DNA from: Asterella californica
Taxonomy: Eukaryota > Streptophyta > Marchantiopsida > Marchantiales > Aytoniaceae
Length of the DNA stretch: 64,000 nucleotides
Assembly: GCA_036924285.1 (NCBI GenBank)
Contig: JAYKYS010000001.1
Span: forward strand, 27,527,501 to 27,591,500
Reading direction: 5' to 3'
The position numbers were made by a program, and so were the translations under genes. Each line of letters opens with the position of its first letter. Position 1 is the stretch's first letter. The notes beneath the pieces were generated by a model. It was not told where the DNA came from. It made no database searches and saw only the letters and a list, made by a program, of their open reading frames with translations. This document shows positions 10,781 through 22,664 of this stretch, in pieces.

Positions 10781-12600
10781 TCACATCTTTGGACATTGAA
10801 GCCCATGTTGTTCAGTGTGCAGCCATGCCGTAGTTTCCAAGCTGTTCCAGAATCTGCAAGAGATTGGAATGCATTCCCGTAATCTGTTCAACCATTGAAG
10901 CAATAGTCGGCTCTGTTCCGAGCTTAGACTTGTCAGCTCCGGAAATGAAATGTTGGGTAATGGAAGATCCGGCAGATCGCTAGCGCCGAAAGTGTCTTGG
11001 AGGAAGACTCGGCATGACTCTCCCTCGTAGGCCCCACGTTGGGAATTATCGTAAAGATTCAAGTAATCATCAGACAGTCTGATGATGAGCTCAGGGTGCT
11101 CGGACCATTTCTTGTGTGTCAGTAACAATGGCCACTTGCTGCAGCTACGGGGTAATAACACCGGTACCAGGGGCTCTGTCGATTGCGAATTCCCCTTCAC
11201 CTTGACCCACCGGACGTGACCGCTCTCATCGACCACAGCAAAGTCGCGATCCATGTTTCTGGACGAAACTCCCTCAGCTTTCCTTCCTGAATGGATGTGT
11301 ACACAAACCTTCAAACGAGGAGGAGGAAGTCGGCTGCAATTACAGGCTTCTTGGAGTTTTGGTCTGAGGTGCATATTCTAACGAGCTCCGGGGCAAAAGT
11401 TACGACGTCGACTTCGCGAACTGATGCACTACTTCTCAACCAGTTCACACCGGCATGGTGAGTCCCAACTCTTTCCATGGAGACAACCGTCTGCTGCGGC
11501 ATGAAACGATAGGGGATCCAAGGGTCAAACCTGTCCATCCAATTGCTCAGGTGGCTCCCTTGCTGTGGAGGTGAAATATTCATTGCCATCTTCGACTTCA
11601 TGATCTCATCTATGGAGATAAGTCTGACTGTGCCTGAATCCTCGTATTTTACAGTTTTAGAGAGTTAATTTGGGGTCTGAGATCGACCCACATCTCCGTT
11701 GGTGCTCGTACGGAAGGCAGAGCAGACACAAATGCCAGAACCTGAAGGTACAGATCGTCAGTAAGTGTAAGCAACCAATTCGAGTCGTCCAAAATTTGTA
11801 GATATTTTGAGCTTTTCATCTAAGGTACTCTCAATTGGTCAAGCACCTCCGAATACTTTTCCTGTATAGATCGATCTACAAGAAATCAATTTGAGCTGCC
11901 GATAGCTGGAGAAGCACTTTGCTCATTAAACGCGGCCTCGAGTATCCTCCTGAAACGCTCGTCAACACGTCGGCTCACAGATGGCTTGCAAAGATCTTCG
12001 ATTCTGGAGCCGACGTTCACAGCCACGAGAATGCAGTCCTACCTTTCGAAGTCGCTCAGAATCTTATTCCGTACACTCTTGAAGTGGAAAAGACAATCTT
12101 TCACTGGGAAGAACTTGTAATTAAACGAGTGGCGCCGAGCTTCTAGTCGAGCTTGCGCGAGCTGAATCAGATTTCTCCTGTAGGAATCCCATTGCTTCGC
12201 AGAAAGCTATAGGAACGCAGCTGAGTATTCCCTGATTCCAAGGGCTGTCGAACTTGAGCGTTTCTCGTGAGCTTACCAGCAGAAAATCGGCGTTGATTAA
12301 AAACGGCAAATCAGAGTTAAGCTGGGATGGCAAGAAAGCATAAATGTTGCCATGAGAACCGCCCGCAATCCGATCCGCAACCCGCCCGCAATCTGATCCT
12401 TTTGCGGAAAGGCCAAGGTGATGGCCCACGTCGTCACCTCTCTCCTCTGTTCGACGGAGGCAGTCACGTTGAACCTCTGCTGCCATAGGAAATAATCACG
12501 TGCCTCTATGATATGTCCGGGCTCCTTGACAACTGACAGCTTTGCCATGAACCCGGCTGCATCATCTCCATGCGAGGCTTGCGGAGAATCTGATCGACTG
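10781..12600 (-). pseudogene. NOV/sacsin-like GHKL-ATPase gene, decayed
   Basis: Read on the minus strand, 12548-12400 encodes DYFLWQQRFNVTASVE and 12390-12150 encodes IYAFLPSQLNSDLPF, SSRETLKFD and WNQGILSCVP. From memory these match the region downstream of the Hsp90-like (GHKL) ATPase fold in plant NOV-type histidine-kinase-like proteins, which are very large. Further segments (12080-11890 with CKPSVSRRVDERF; 11601-11311; 11374-10781 with WVKVKGN and LTHKKWSEHPELI) plausibly continue the same protein in other frames. The switch between the first two frames falls in a local microduplication at 12361-12400 (CCCGCAATCYGATCC twice). The upstream ATP-binding N-terminus is not visible. Frame changes not matched by clear introns suggest a truncated pseudogene. 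Some could be introns I failed to model. Confidence 0.55.
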
Positions 12601-12960
12601 ATAATAACCTCGTGATGGACCTTCCCTCGGCTGTCCTCCCGAATTCGTCAAGCGTTTTTGAAGGACACCGACGCTTACAGGCTGTTAGTCATAATTCAGT
12701 GGAACGTACCTGTGGTGAAAATGGTTTCGAGGCTTGTCTTCATGCCTAGATATTTAATCCCCTGGTTTATATACACATATATGCTCTCAGTTTCTAATAA
12801 TTCCCTACTTTTTCACAGGAGATGTATAGAATGATAAATACCATGTGTGTTTATAAGCAGGAAAAATGTACTTAACACTTTTTTAACTAGAGAACTTATA
12901 TATCACAGGGAAGATTTTCTTTTACCTATATCGATATGGTGATTGTATCTAGTGTTTTGT
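12600..12960. other. intergenic, no gene seen
   Basis: AT-rich stretch between the NOV-like remnant and the Ty3 fragment. No frame, RNA gene or repeat was identified. Confidence 0.5.
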
Positions 12961-12973
12961 ATAAAACCTCCTA

Positions 12974-14715
12974 GTGATGTTTTCAGAAGTTGAGGAAGAA
13001 GAGAGAAAGGATGCTCAGTGTCAAGTTAATCGACGGGCTACAAACTTGGAGCCACTGCCGTTCAGAGAGGAGTTCTACACGGGAAGGTTATGTGACATTG
13101 GATTCTTTTTGAGTACTTTAAACAGGCAGGAGGTTTTGGGTGATGCAGAGTTCCGAGAGGTAAGAAGGAAAGCATATGATTACTTGTTGCAAGATGGATA
13201 TCTTTGAAAGCGTCCAAAGAGAAGAGATGGAGCACTTTTACGAGTTATAAGAAATCTGCAGACCAAGCAACTGTTGATTACGAGTATATGTCGTCCGAAG
13301 GAAGAAGAGGGTAAGAGCAGTTCCTTCTCGAGATTCTTATTATTTTAGAGTGATCGATCCTCCGATTAGTTTGGTGTAAACTCTCTTACCTTCTTTTCCG
13401 AGCCGCACAGTTAGTAAAAAGCTAACTGGCGAGGGTCTTGTTAGCCATAAGCAACAGTTGATAAGTTGATGAAGGAGTTTCATGACACCTTGTGGGCCGG
13501 ACATCGAGGAGCTTGGACTACCTATACAAAGTTGAAAGAGAGATATTGGTGGAGAGGACTTTATCAAGATGTGGTGAACTTTGTGAGCTCATGCTTGCAC
13601 TGTCAATTTTATTCAAATGTATGTTACAAGGATGTTCTGGTATCAACTTATCCGCCTAGTATCCGTTTTCAATGGGTTCTTGATTTGGTAGCAATGCCTC
13701 CCGAGTTATGAGGTATGAGGTACTTGGTGTTGGCTCGAGAAGACCTCTCCAAATTTGTGGAAGGGCGAGCTCTGAGGACAAAGACCACAGAAGGACCCTA
13801 TCAACTTATGTTGAAGATATTATCTCTAGGTACTGATCTATAGAGAGATTGCGTGCAGACAGAGGAGAGTTGCGTGGTACGAAAGCGAAGAAGTTCTTCG
13901 TCCAACATGGAGTGAAACTCAAACTCACTACTGTCATCAATTTGGAAAAAATTGATAAGAGCGAGAGAGGACATTCGTCGATTGTTCAAGCTCTGGTAAA
14001 AGTATGCGATGGTAGGCATAGATAATGACCTAGGTTGCTCTCTTTTGCTTTGTGAGCTGACCGGTCGACTCATTGCACTACTATTGGATACATGCTACAT
14101 TGAATTGATGTTGGGTCAAAAGCCGATTATGTCGGCAGAGGAGGATTTTCCTACATGGGTTACTTTACCCTGGGAAGAAGAAATGGATCGTGTACAACTT
14201 CTTGCACTTCGAATCAGGCAATTAGAACATAGGGAGGAGGATCTTAAAGAGACACAACAGAAATTGAAAGAGGTTCATCTCAAAAACAAGGACAGATTTG
14301 ACAAGACCCACCGGCTCCGACCGAAGTCCATACATGCTGGAGATTGGGTTTTGGTGTATGGTAGTACGTTAGAGAATCAGCACTCTACGGTTCGGAAACT
14401 TTCTAGGAGGTGGTTTGGCCCGTATGTTGTCTTAGAAGTGCATCATAATGCTACTTACTCTTTAAGGGAGCTCGATGGTACACCTCTAAGACTTCCTGTT
14501 GCTGGTAAACGTATCAGGTTGTTTAGAAAAAGAGGAGAAACCATTGAGCTAGATGAATTTTTGGAGTCAGATCAGATGATGGATGTCGATGCAGATCTGC
14601 TATCAGAAGAAGACGTAGAGGACGTTGAATAGGACGATGGCAATTTAAAAAAACCTTGGAGACTAGTGGAAAGGTTGGCACATACCAGTGGATGTGCAGG
14701 TTTGGAGGGGGTGAA
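12974..14715 (+). mobile_element. Ty3-type pol fragment, copy A (integrase)
   Basis: Integrase end of a Ty3-type retrotransposon, closely related to the pol gene of element D. Pieces in order: N-terminal segment (12974-13207); zinc-binding HHCC segment (13466-13711, with KLKERYWWRGLY and CLHC); degenerate DDE core (13712-14030); and C-terminal part (14090-14632, with RRWFGPYVVLEV, the GPY/F module, and an acidic tail). Stops interrupt it at 13205-13207 (TGA where D has Trp in GYLWKR), 13709-13711 (TGA where D has Trp in IWQMRY) and 14023-14028 (TAA TGA where D has Glu-Trp before PRLL). Reverse transcriptase and gag are absent. A polypurine tract, GGAGGGGGTGA, at about 14705-14714 directly precedes the LTR. 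Confidence 0.85.
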
Positions 14716-16503
14716 TGTCATAGTACGTGGCGTTCAAGATGATGAAACGGAGCTTCAAGAGACACTCGATCAGCATTTGTTCAGGAAGCTGCGCCCTAGC
14801 TTATCAAGCTGGGCAGGAGCTAAGCTGGGGCTATGCTTAGCAAGCTGCCCCTTAGCTTGGATTGGAATATCATCCTAAAAAGGTTGAAAGACACCAGAAT
14901 GTAGAGCTCGACGAGGAGAGCGACTTCATACTTCTAGTTTTGACAGAAAGTGTTTTAAGTAATAGTTAGCACGGGTTTTAGACGGAGAAATATGCGAAAG
15001 AAGGAAATCCGTCGATTCTGGCTCGTGACTCTAACTCTGAATCTGATAGCGTGAGTGTGTAGGTGTTCATGAATACTACAGTTTTGACTCCTCATTCATT
15101 AAAAACGGAGTTGTATAGAGAAGTTAGCATAGGAAAAGCTAGTAAAGACTTTTACAGAAAATCTTTTGCAATAAAAGCATATGTACAGAAACTTTTACCT
15201 TCTAGAACGGAACCAAAGGCCATCCTAATGATAGGGCGCCTGCCTAGGGAGAAAGTGGTCTCAAGATCAATTCCCTCTGGCCTCTGGTTCCTATTCTGGC
15301 ATGTTGGCCTCCTGGAAGGAAGTCTATGTTGGATATGCTGCCACGTCTTGAATATCTAGGGGCGAGAGACTGGTATCTCTCTTAATCGTGGGCTTCCTGG
15401 CCTAAGCTTCCGCATGCCACCGTGAATATACCATGGGAGATACTTGGTGTGCATATGGAAGAGGGTTGTAAGTCTTGTAGGGCAGCTCCATAAGTGTATG
15501 GGCTTCGGTCTACATCGGATGGCTTGTGATATATTCAGGGTGGCATCAAGATGACATCAAGAGCACGGGAAACTTTTGTTAATCAGTTAATTAATCATCG
15601 AGTCAGCTTAGCAATGACAAAGAAAGCTGTGAGACCTTTAATAATGAAGTGGTCGGCTTTGTAAAGCTGTGAAGCTTTTATTAAGAAAGGCGTTGGTTTA
15701 GTAATTAAGGTTCTGTACGTAAGGACAGCAGGGGTAGCTTAGCTAGGGGTCTGCTTCTGATAAATAGTTCTACTTATAAGGACAGCAGGGGGCAGCTTAG
15801 TTGGGGACTTGCCTTTTAAGTTAATTAACCTGCGGCCGCGGGAGATGGGGACTTTTGCAGAGAGTTGAAGGAAGAGAAGCCATCGAGACGCGCAAGAGAA
15901 GCTTGGGAGGAGGAGAGATCAAATTTTTGAGGAGATTGAATTAGGAGGTCGTCGTAAGGAGGGGGTCAAGTGCTTTAGGACTGAACTGTGTCTAACAACC
16001 TGTTTTGGAAAAAAATATCTTCAAGAGTGAGTCTATTGAACGGAGATCAGTTTGATGATCTGTGAGAGACTTTTGATCGTTGTTGAATCAAATTTTTGAC
16101 ATTCCAGTTGGGAGGTTGATGCAACGAGAGGAATAAGAGTCAGGGGCCTGAATCTCACCTACTAGATTGAGATTGAGGTGAATTTGGTAGATTTTTGACA
16201 AAAAAGTGATAGACGGAGAGAAAGACGCACAAGAGAGTAAGAGAGAGAGATTTTCTTTACAGTTGAAGAAATTGATGGTGCAGCCGACACTGAAATAAAG
16301 TTATTCTGAATCTTGAAAGATCTATCTGTGCACCTGAGTGTCTGCTGGATGTCTGTTTGAGTGTTTGTCTTGTAATTGATGACGGCAAGAAGTAGAGTTT
16401 TGAGATCTCATCGTCAGCAGCAACCTATTTTCTCTTTAGGTCGTTTCTCTGATCAATTACAGTAAGGAGGTCCGCCCTCCTCAAGAAAGACTTTCGCCGT
16501 GAC
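14716..16503 (+). mobile_element. LTR-like 3' part of copy A
   Basis: Begins TGTCATAGTACGTGG right after the polypurine tract, as a Ty3 3' LTR should. The first about 900 bp recur at 34829-35099 (copy C) and, inverted, at 37603-38513 (copy B). The right end is uncertain; CGTGACA at about 16497-16503 is a candidate terminus. A frame at 15063-15359 is shared with copy B only because the DNA is duplicated. Confidence 0.5.
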
Positions 16504-16849
16504 AGCGCACAAATGCTTGAACAAGATAACTAGCGTACTATCAGCCTACTAGGCTTAAACGTGTAACACAGCGGTGTTAATATATGCATGAAGGACTAGG
16601 AGTAACACTAAGCTAACTTCTACCGCTACTAACTCCTAAGTGTCGGAGTAGAAGCGTAACCCGTAGCCGCCAATATCCACAACCTCCAGAATCGACTTCT
16701 CTAACGTCTTAACTTCACTCAAAGAGACTAATCCTAGCCGAGAGGTAAATCATTTACTATGTGAAATGATTCACATCATGACAACATGTATTGGACTTCT
16801 CAATTCTCTAAAACGTCCATCCACCGATCGCAAAAACAAGTTGGCCCTT

Positions 16850-17329
16850 AAAGGTTTCTTCAATAAATGAGGAAAAAGACCCCTTGCGTCTTTAGTATAA
16901 CGCTTGGGGTTGCAAATACCCAGTCAACAAGTAAATTAAGACCTAGCTTGATTTTTTTTTCTTTCGAGTCACATAACTTCTCCAGTAGATGTCTAAATGA
17001 AATAGACAAGATGCCCATGAAAAGCTGACAATGAGCTCTACCCATCTATGTAATGAAAGTGAAGATCCGAAGTTGTGCCAAAAACTTGTAAGCTGGGGCC
17101 TAGCTTGTTTTCTCCATCTTTCGAGTCTTGTAACTTCTCCACTATACGTCCAAACAAAATAGACAAGGTGCCTATGGAAAGCTGACAACGAGCTCTACCC
17201 ATCTATGCGATGAAATGGAGATTCGAAATGATGCCAAAAGCCCGTAAGCTAAGGCCTAGCTTGTCTCTCTCATGAGTACCTTTGGAGCGACAAGCATCGA
17301 AGTTTGAATTTCAGATAGGAGCGGTCCAT
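16850..17329 (-). mobile_element. minus-oriented LTR end with minisatellite
   Basis: Closely resembles the right part of solo LTR F (43950-44583), including a tandem unit of about 155 bp (GCCTAGCTTG, then CTTTCGAGTC, then a run ending AGCTGACAACGAGCTC). Here it is present in about two copies, versus three in F. It ends CATGACATGACA at 17329 and is followed by TATCCTCTCTGAACTTG, which resembles the reverse-complemented polypurine-tract region next to D's LTR at 26225. The reading is a minus-strand 3' LTR with a short piece of internal sequence. Its left boundary is not resolved. Confidence 0.55.
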
Positions 17330-18913
17330 GACATGACATATATCCTCTCTGAACTTGTATATCTTTCGGTATACACCAGAGATACCAACCAAAGAGTGGA
17401 CCGACACACATCTCGTAGCCATCCTCACCTTCAAGGTCTTTTACATAATACTCATCCTCAAACTAAAACTCCGTCAAGATATTTGTTAGATCGACCTCAT
17501 CATCTCTCTTTTTAAAAATTTTGACACCTTTACCTACCCCTAGTACCTTCCTAGGCCCTAACTCACCCTCCGTGGACGAACCTTACGGAGAGCATGGTTC
17601 ATTTTCCTTGCGCGGTTTACCCGCTAAGCTTATATGTTGCCCAGCCCTGCAAGGCACGACTGATCTGTTATCGATCGGTACGGCCAAACCCCAAGCACTC
17701 GAGATCTGTATGGTGGTCTCGCTACGCCCACTGTGATTGCAGTCTTCAATCGCACTGAAAAACTATAATATATCTTGGTGCTGCACGATTGAATAGCACA
17801 CACACATATATCGAGATTCAGTAAGCGTGTATTGACAACAATAAGCACAGATTGTGCTCGATCACTTTCAGATTCTGCATCAACGTCAGACTTCAATGAT
17901 CGCTCCTGATTCCTTCTTGCCGTGTTTTCACACATACGAAGCCGATAAAGTAGTGGATAAAACTAGTAGTGAATGTTAGTTTTTCATCGATGTAGTACTT
18001 GTTTGCTAGCGCTGCTCCAGCATCATTCCAAGAAATTTCCGCTCTTTAAAGTAGATAGTGATCATGATTAACGAGCTAGTGATCGTAGTTTCAACTCGCA
18101 TGCATGCATCTTGAAGCGGATACTGATGTACAGTCGCGAACTTATATAATCCATGCATGATCATGCTTTGTCAAAGCTAACTAGTCATTAATACACAATA
18201 TGCCTCTAACTGCTCCAGGGCTCTAACTGAATCAATTCTTCAATTATACCTTAACGCAATACAAACTTTTGTAGGACACTTTTACGTCAGATTAATTCTC
18301 AACACTTCATCCCACTTTCGTCAGAATCGAAGATTCTGAAACATAATAGTCTAACTGCAAACAGGACAAATGCGTCAAAGGGTCAAATGGGTATTAAACT
18401 TTGCACATAACGTGTTTCGGGGAATGAAAACTCCAGAGACAAACATCAGTTTAGTTACTTCGAATAATATCAGTTTGATTACTTCGAATTCTGTCATGAA
18501 CTCTTTGTACGATGTCGGCCCATCGCCGAGCTGCATATGTCTACTACTAATGACAATTTGTTTCGGTGATCCATGATGCACACTATTTCATGTTTGTCCC
18601 TACGCCTTCAGCACGCACTGTTTGAGAAAACCACTAGGAACTGCCTCGACAGTGTACAATTTAAATAACTCGATTACACGAATCTATAGCTAGAGCCTCT
18701 GTAGACCCAAGTCCAGATCTAGAGACGAACTGATTCGCAGTAAATTATTTTCGATAGTACTCAAGCCAGAATGAAAACATTTGCTCGATCGCTAGGCCAG
18801 TACTGTAACCATGCCCAGTGACTTGGTTTTACTAGTAAGATACTCCAAGTATCTTATCATAATATCGGTGTAGCCATCGCCTAAAGAGCTTGCACACCAC
18901 CATGATGAAATGC
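17330..18913. other. intergenic, no gene seen
   Basis: The first about 150 bp look like a decayed internal flank of the minus-oriented LTR. The remainder, downstream of the ENA pseudogene, shows no domain-bearing frame, RNA gene or clear repeat. Confidence 0.5.
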
Positions 18914-21900
18914 TTACAGAACATACGGCGTCTTCATGAATTTTCTCTTGAGAAACTTATACGTTTCTGATAGCAAGAAAAACAGGAACACACTCGAGAA
19001 AATAATTCCCCATTCCCAGCTTATGCTGGCTTGCTTGAAGATGCGAGTGTTCACAGTCGGTATGTAAACGAAAGGAATGGGCAGCAGTGCGCCAAGAAGC
19101 ACACTCCAGACCATCAGCTTATTATCGGAGAGCCTCCCGAAGGACCCGCCACCTCCTTCTTTGGTGAATAAGCTCGCTCGCAAATGTCTGCAGTTACAGG
19201 CGTGCAGCAGAAACATCCACGTGAAGCTCATCAGAAGAGTCGAGCGCGCTCGGAAGACGGTATCACACGCGTTCAGATTGCTATCGTCGTTGCAATCGAA
19301 CGCCAAACGACCGTGACCGAAGGCATAGATCACCAGAGTCCACTCGACGAGGACGAGTCCGCCCATGAAGCTCCCGTAAGCGAACATATCCATCAAAAGC
19401 TCCTTGGTGAACAATCCTCCGAGCTGAGGCGGCACCTGCATGATGCTGGAGGATGCAGGCTCTATGCCCAGACTCATGGCAGGAGGAGTTCCCGTGACCA
19501 TGTTCATGAACAGAATCTGCACGGGCGAGAGAGGGAAGACCGACACTCCCTCTGAGTCCTTGAAGGCCAGACCCACAATGAGGACGATCACTTGCCCGAC
19601 GTTCGTACTCATGAGATGGACCACGAACTTCTTGATGTTGGAGAATATTCTCCGGCCTTCTTTCATGGCCAGGACGATCGTGGCGAAGTTGTTGTCTGTC
19701 AAGACGATCTCGCTGCTCTGCTTAGCAACGTCCCTTCCCGCTCCCATGGCGATACCGACATCAGCTTTCCTCAAGCCCGGCGCATCGTTCACACCATCTC
19801 CAGTCATGGCAGCGTATTTCTTCCTCCGGTGTAGTGCCTGGATCATTCTCACCTTCGTGGATGGGGTGCACCGAGCCGACTTGCTCGTCGGACAGAGCGT
19901 CGAATTCTCCAGCCGTCATCACCTCGTTGTAAATTGGAATCGTAGTTTCCACTTCCGTCGTGTGGACCTCGGAAGGAGGTACGTACTTACCGATGATCCC
20001 GACCTCCGTGGCTATTGCTCCGTTCCTTGTGATCTCCCGTGAGCATATGAACTTTGATCCCAGCATCGTGGCATTGCTGAACGGAGCTTTTCGACTCCTC
20101 CCGAGGAGTGTCTCGGATGCCCACGAGACCCAAGAATGTCAAGTTCTTTTCCACGTCTGCACGGTCCCACTTCTCCACAGGCTTGCCCATTCTTCGCTCG
20201 CTTGTGCGTCTGTAAGCCATGACCAAGACTCGCAAACCTTGCTTCGCCATCGCCTTTATCTGAGCGTGCACCGTTTCGAGAAACTCTGATTTGTCGATGA
20301 TCTGCTTCTCGACCTCACCTTCCATGAACTTGTCACAGATTTCAAGGACATTCTCTGCTCCTTTGGCGTATATCTCGAACTCGTCGATGAGAGCGGTAGA
20401 ATCGCGATTCAAGCAGACCATGCTCATTCTTTTGGTTGTTGAGTTGAACGGGAACTCCAGCACTGGCTCCTTCAGGTCCCGAAATGTCGGTTTCCCCATC
20501 TGCAGCTTGTAAGCAAAACCTGAAGAGCAATCTCGGTCGGATCTCACCACACCTTGCCTTTACAAGACTCGACAATGTTGGCTGTGTTGCACAGTGCACT
20601 GCATTCCACCAGCCGACAGAAGTTGACGTCGGATAGACACTTTTTGGCATCGCGAGCTTCCCCGTTGTATGATATTTCACCAGTTGTGTCATATCCTTGC
20701 CCCGAAACGCTGTAAGTTCCCTCGTTCCCAGGAGTCCACACAGTAGTCAGCACCATTTTCCCCTGCACACCCATAGAGAATTATCATGACAGATATTGGA
20801 ATTAAACCCTAGGAATTCGAAATGTCAGAACTGTCATAATAATCTGCTCATGATCGCAGTAAAGCACAGACGTTCATGGATATATCCGAGAAATTAAACC
20901 CTAGGAAATGTCGGAATCTCTGTCTGTAAATATCTGGTAATGATCGCAGTAAAGCACAGACGTTCATGGATTATTCTAGAACCTAGAGCTCTAGCTACTG
21001 CTTATTCTCAGTTGCTATATATGAGCTCGAGCCGCCTCTGAAAGAATGATCAGTATTAGTCATTCTGCTTTCATTCGCTATGGAGCTCGAAAAATTTCCG
21101 GAGATGATTCTAAACTCTGAAATCAAGCAAGAAGGAGATAAACTATTGCACCTGAGTCAATGTGCCGGTCTTGTCTGAGCAGATGTTGGTCACTGGCTGC
21201 ATGGATTCCAGGACCACGAGCTTCCGGACAATTGCATTTTGACTGGCCATGCGCTTGACGCCGAGTGCCATGACGACGGTGATGACAGCAATCAAGCCCT
21301 CAGGAATGACTGCGATCGACAGAGCGATGGCGTAGATGATGATCTCCGTGTTCACCTTGAACTCGTTCACGGCGAAGACTATGACGGCCAGGAAAATCGA
21401 TGTGATGAAGAGGATGTACGCCATCTGATTCAACCTCCTTTGCAGCGGAGTCGTCGAGCTGGGGGTCTCCTCGATCGCTGTGGAAATCTTACCGATCTCG
21501 GTGCCCATTCCCGTGGCCACCACGATGCCTTTTCCTCGACCTTTCGAAACCGTTGTGCTCGAGTATGCCATGTTAAATCGGTCCCCGATGGTGGTATCTT
21601 GGGCCATGAGAGACTCCACGGTCTTCATCGAAGGGACGGCCTCGCCCGTGAGCATGGCCTCGTCCACCTCCAGATTCAACACTTCGCATAGACGGCAGTC
21701 GGCAGGAACAATATCACCGACTTCAAAGACGAGAATGTCACCAGGGACGACTTCCCCACTCGGAATCCGAGCCTGGACGCCGTCCCGTATAACCTTAGCT
21801 GAGGGTGAGGCCATCTTTCTCAGGGTGTCCATCGTCCTCTCGGCGCGAAAATCTTGTACAAATCCGACGATAGTATTGAACAATATCACGATGATCAGCA

Positions 21901-22159
21901 CTCCGGGCTCGGCATAATCCTTGACAACTATCGACACCACAGTGGCGATAGTCAGAATCAGCGTCAGCCCATTGGTGACCTGCGACAGCAAAATTCGCCA
22001 TGGGTTGATTCCTTTCTGGCCTTTGAGCTCGTTTCGACCGTATTTCACTACAAGCTCTCCTGCTTTCGCAGTTGCGAGCCCTAGGTCTGCATCGGTTTCG
22101 AGCAGCTTGCTCACTTCTGGGATGGATCGAGCATGGAAGTCATTAGGGAGTTCTGCCAT
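18914..22159 (-). pseudogene. ENA: ENA-type sodium-pump P-type ATPase, broken
   Basis: P-type IID ATPases of this family expel Na+ (and K+) across membranes in fungi and bryophytes. Exon 1 (22159-21152, 336 codons) is intact and carries the actuator motif LTGEAVP and four membrane helices, ending with the phosphorylation motif DKTGTLTQ. An intron (21151-20763; GT...GTGCAG|GGG) joins in phase to GKMVL. Exon 2 then decays: TGA at 20544-20546 just before DPTE; a frameshift at about 20516; another near 20035 after MLTGDH; and a small deletion with frameshift near 19870, where the family has a short segment before the ARCSP-like motif. The last frame (19884-18914) keeps TGDGVNDAP and the C-terminal membrane helices and stops at TAA. 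The order and nearly full length show a once-complete gene, so this is a recent pseudogene unless the indels are assembly errors. Confidence 0.85.
20763..21151 (-). other. intron of the ENA pseudogene with internal duplication
   Basis: Phase-0 intron between DKTGTLTQ and GKM. It contains two copies of GATCGCAGTAAAGCACAGAC (about 20852 and 20943) and two of TTAAACCCTAGGA, giving a tandem repeat with a period of about 90 bp. Confidence 0.75.
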
Positions 22160-22294
22160 GCAACACTAAGAACTGAACGAGTGTTCGAGCTCTCCCGGGC
22201 CTTCCCCTCCTCTCTCTGCGATCTACACTCCCGATTTCCGCACACTCACAAGTGAGTGAACTCTGAATGTTTCCCGTTTCCACAGCAGCTCTGA

Positions 22295-22301
22295 ATTTAT
22301 A
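22295..22301 (-). promoter_or_regulatory. TATA box upstream of ENA
   Basis: TATAAAT on the minus strand lies about 136 nt upstream of the ENA ATG, in a GC-rich context (CGCGCGCCGGGCGC on its 5' side). The position fits a plant core promoter with a leader of about 100 nt. The promoter seems preserved although the coding region is broken. Confidence 0.45.
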
Positions 22302-22664
22302 GCGCCCGGCGCGCGCGGTCCGCAGCATCAAGGGATTTTCCAGATTCCAGATTCTAGGTTCCATCTTCCACCGCCAATCCATGTCCTCAAAGCAAGTCTG
22401 GACTCTGGAGCCGCAGCAAATTGTGATTCGTGTCCTCTTTATCATACTAATCCTGCCTCGCTCAGTTTCGTCGATAGTCCAGTAGTTAGAAAACTGCCGG
22501 GGTTGTTTAGAGCAGTTGTCATTGATGAACTTATATATGCATACTATATATACCTGGAAAGATAATTAAGATCTGAGCCACCAAAAATAGGTCGACCGTC
22601 CAGGAGGAGTAAGTGTTGCTACTCCTTATGTGTGAGGGAAGGGAACCCCCATTGATGTCACGGT
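22302..22664. other. intergenic upstream of ENA
   Basis: Upstream flank of the ENA pseudogene up to the foldback boundary at about 22665. No gene was seen. Confidence 0.5.

Noticed and set aside
14666..14878. 70-codon frame repeated at 34780 and 38343
   Set aside because: It spans the polypurine tract and LTR start in three copies of the same element. It is a by-product of duplicated DNA.
15063..15359. 98-codon frame conserved with 37862-38158
   Set aside because: Both copies lie in duplicated LTR DNA that is similar throughout, so protein similarity gives no independent evidence of coding. This is unlike the two small ORFs of LTRs D and E.
19077..20042. Plus-strand open frames over the ENA gene (e.g. 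19440-20042)
   Set aside because: They are antisense shadows of the ATPase coding sequence, GC-rich and without domains.
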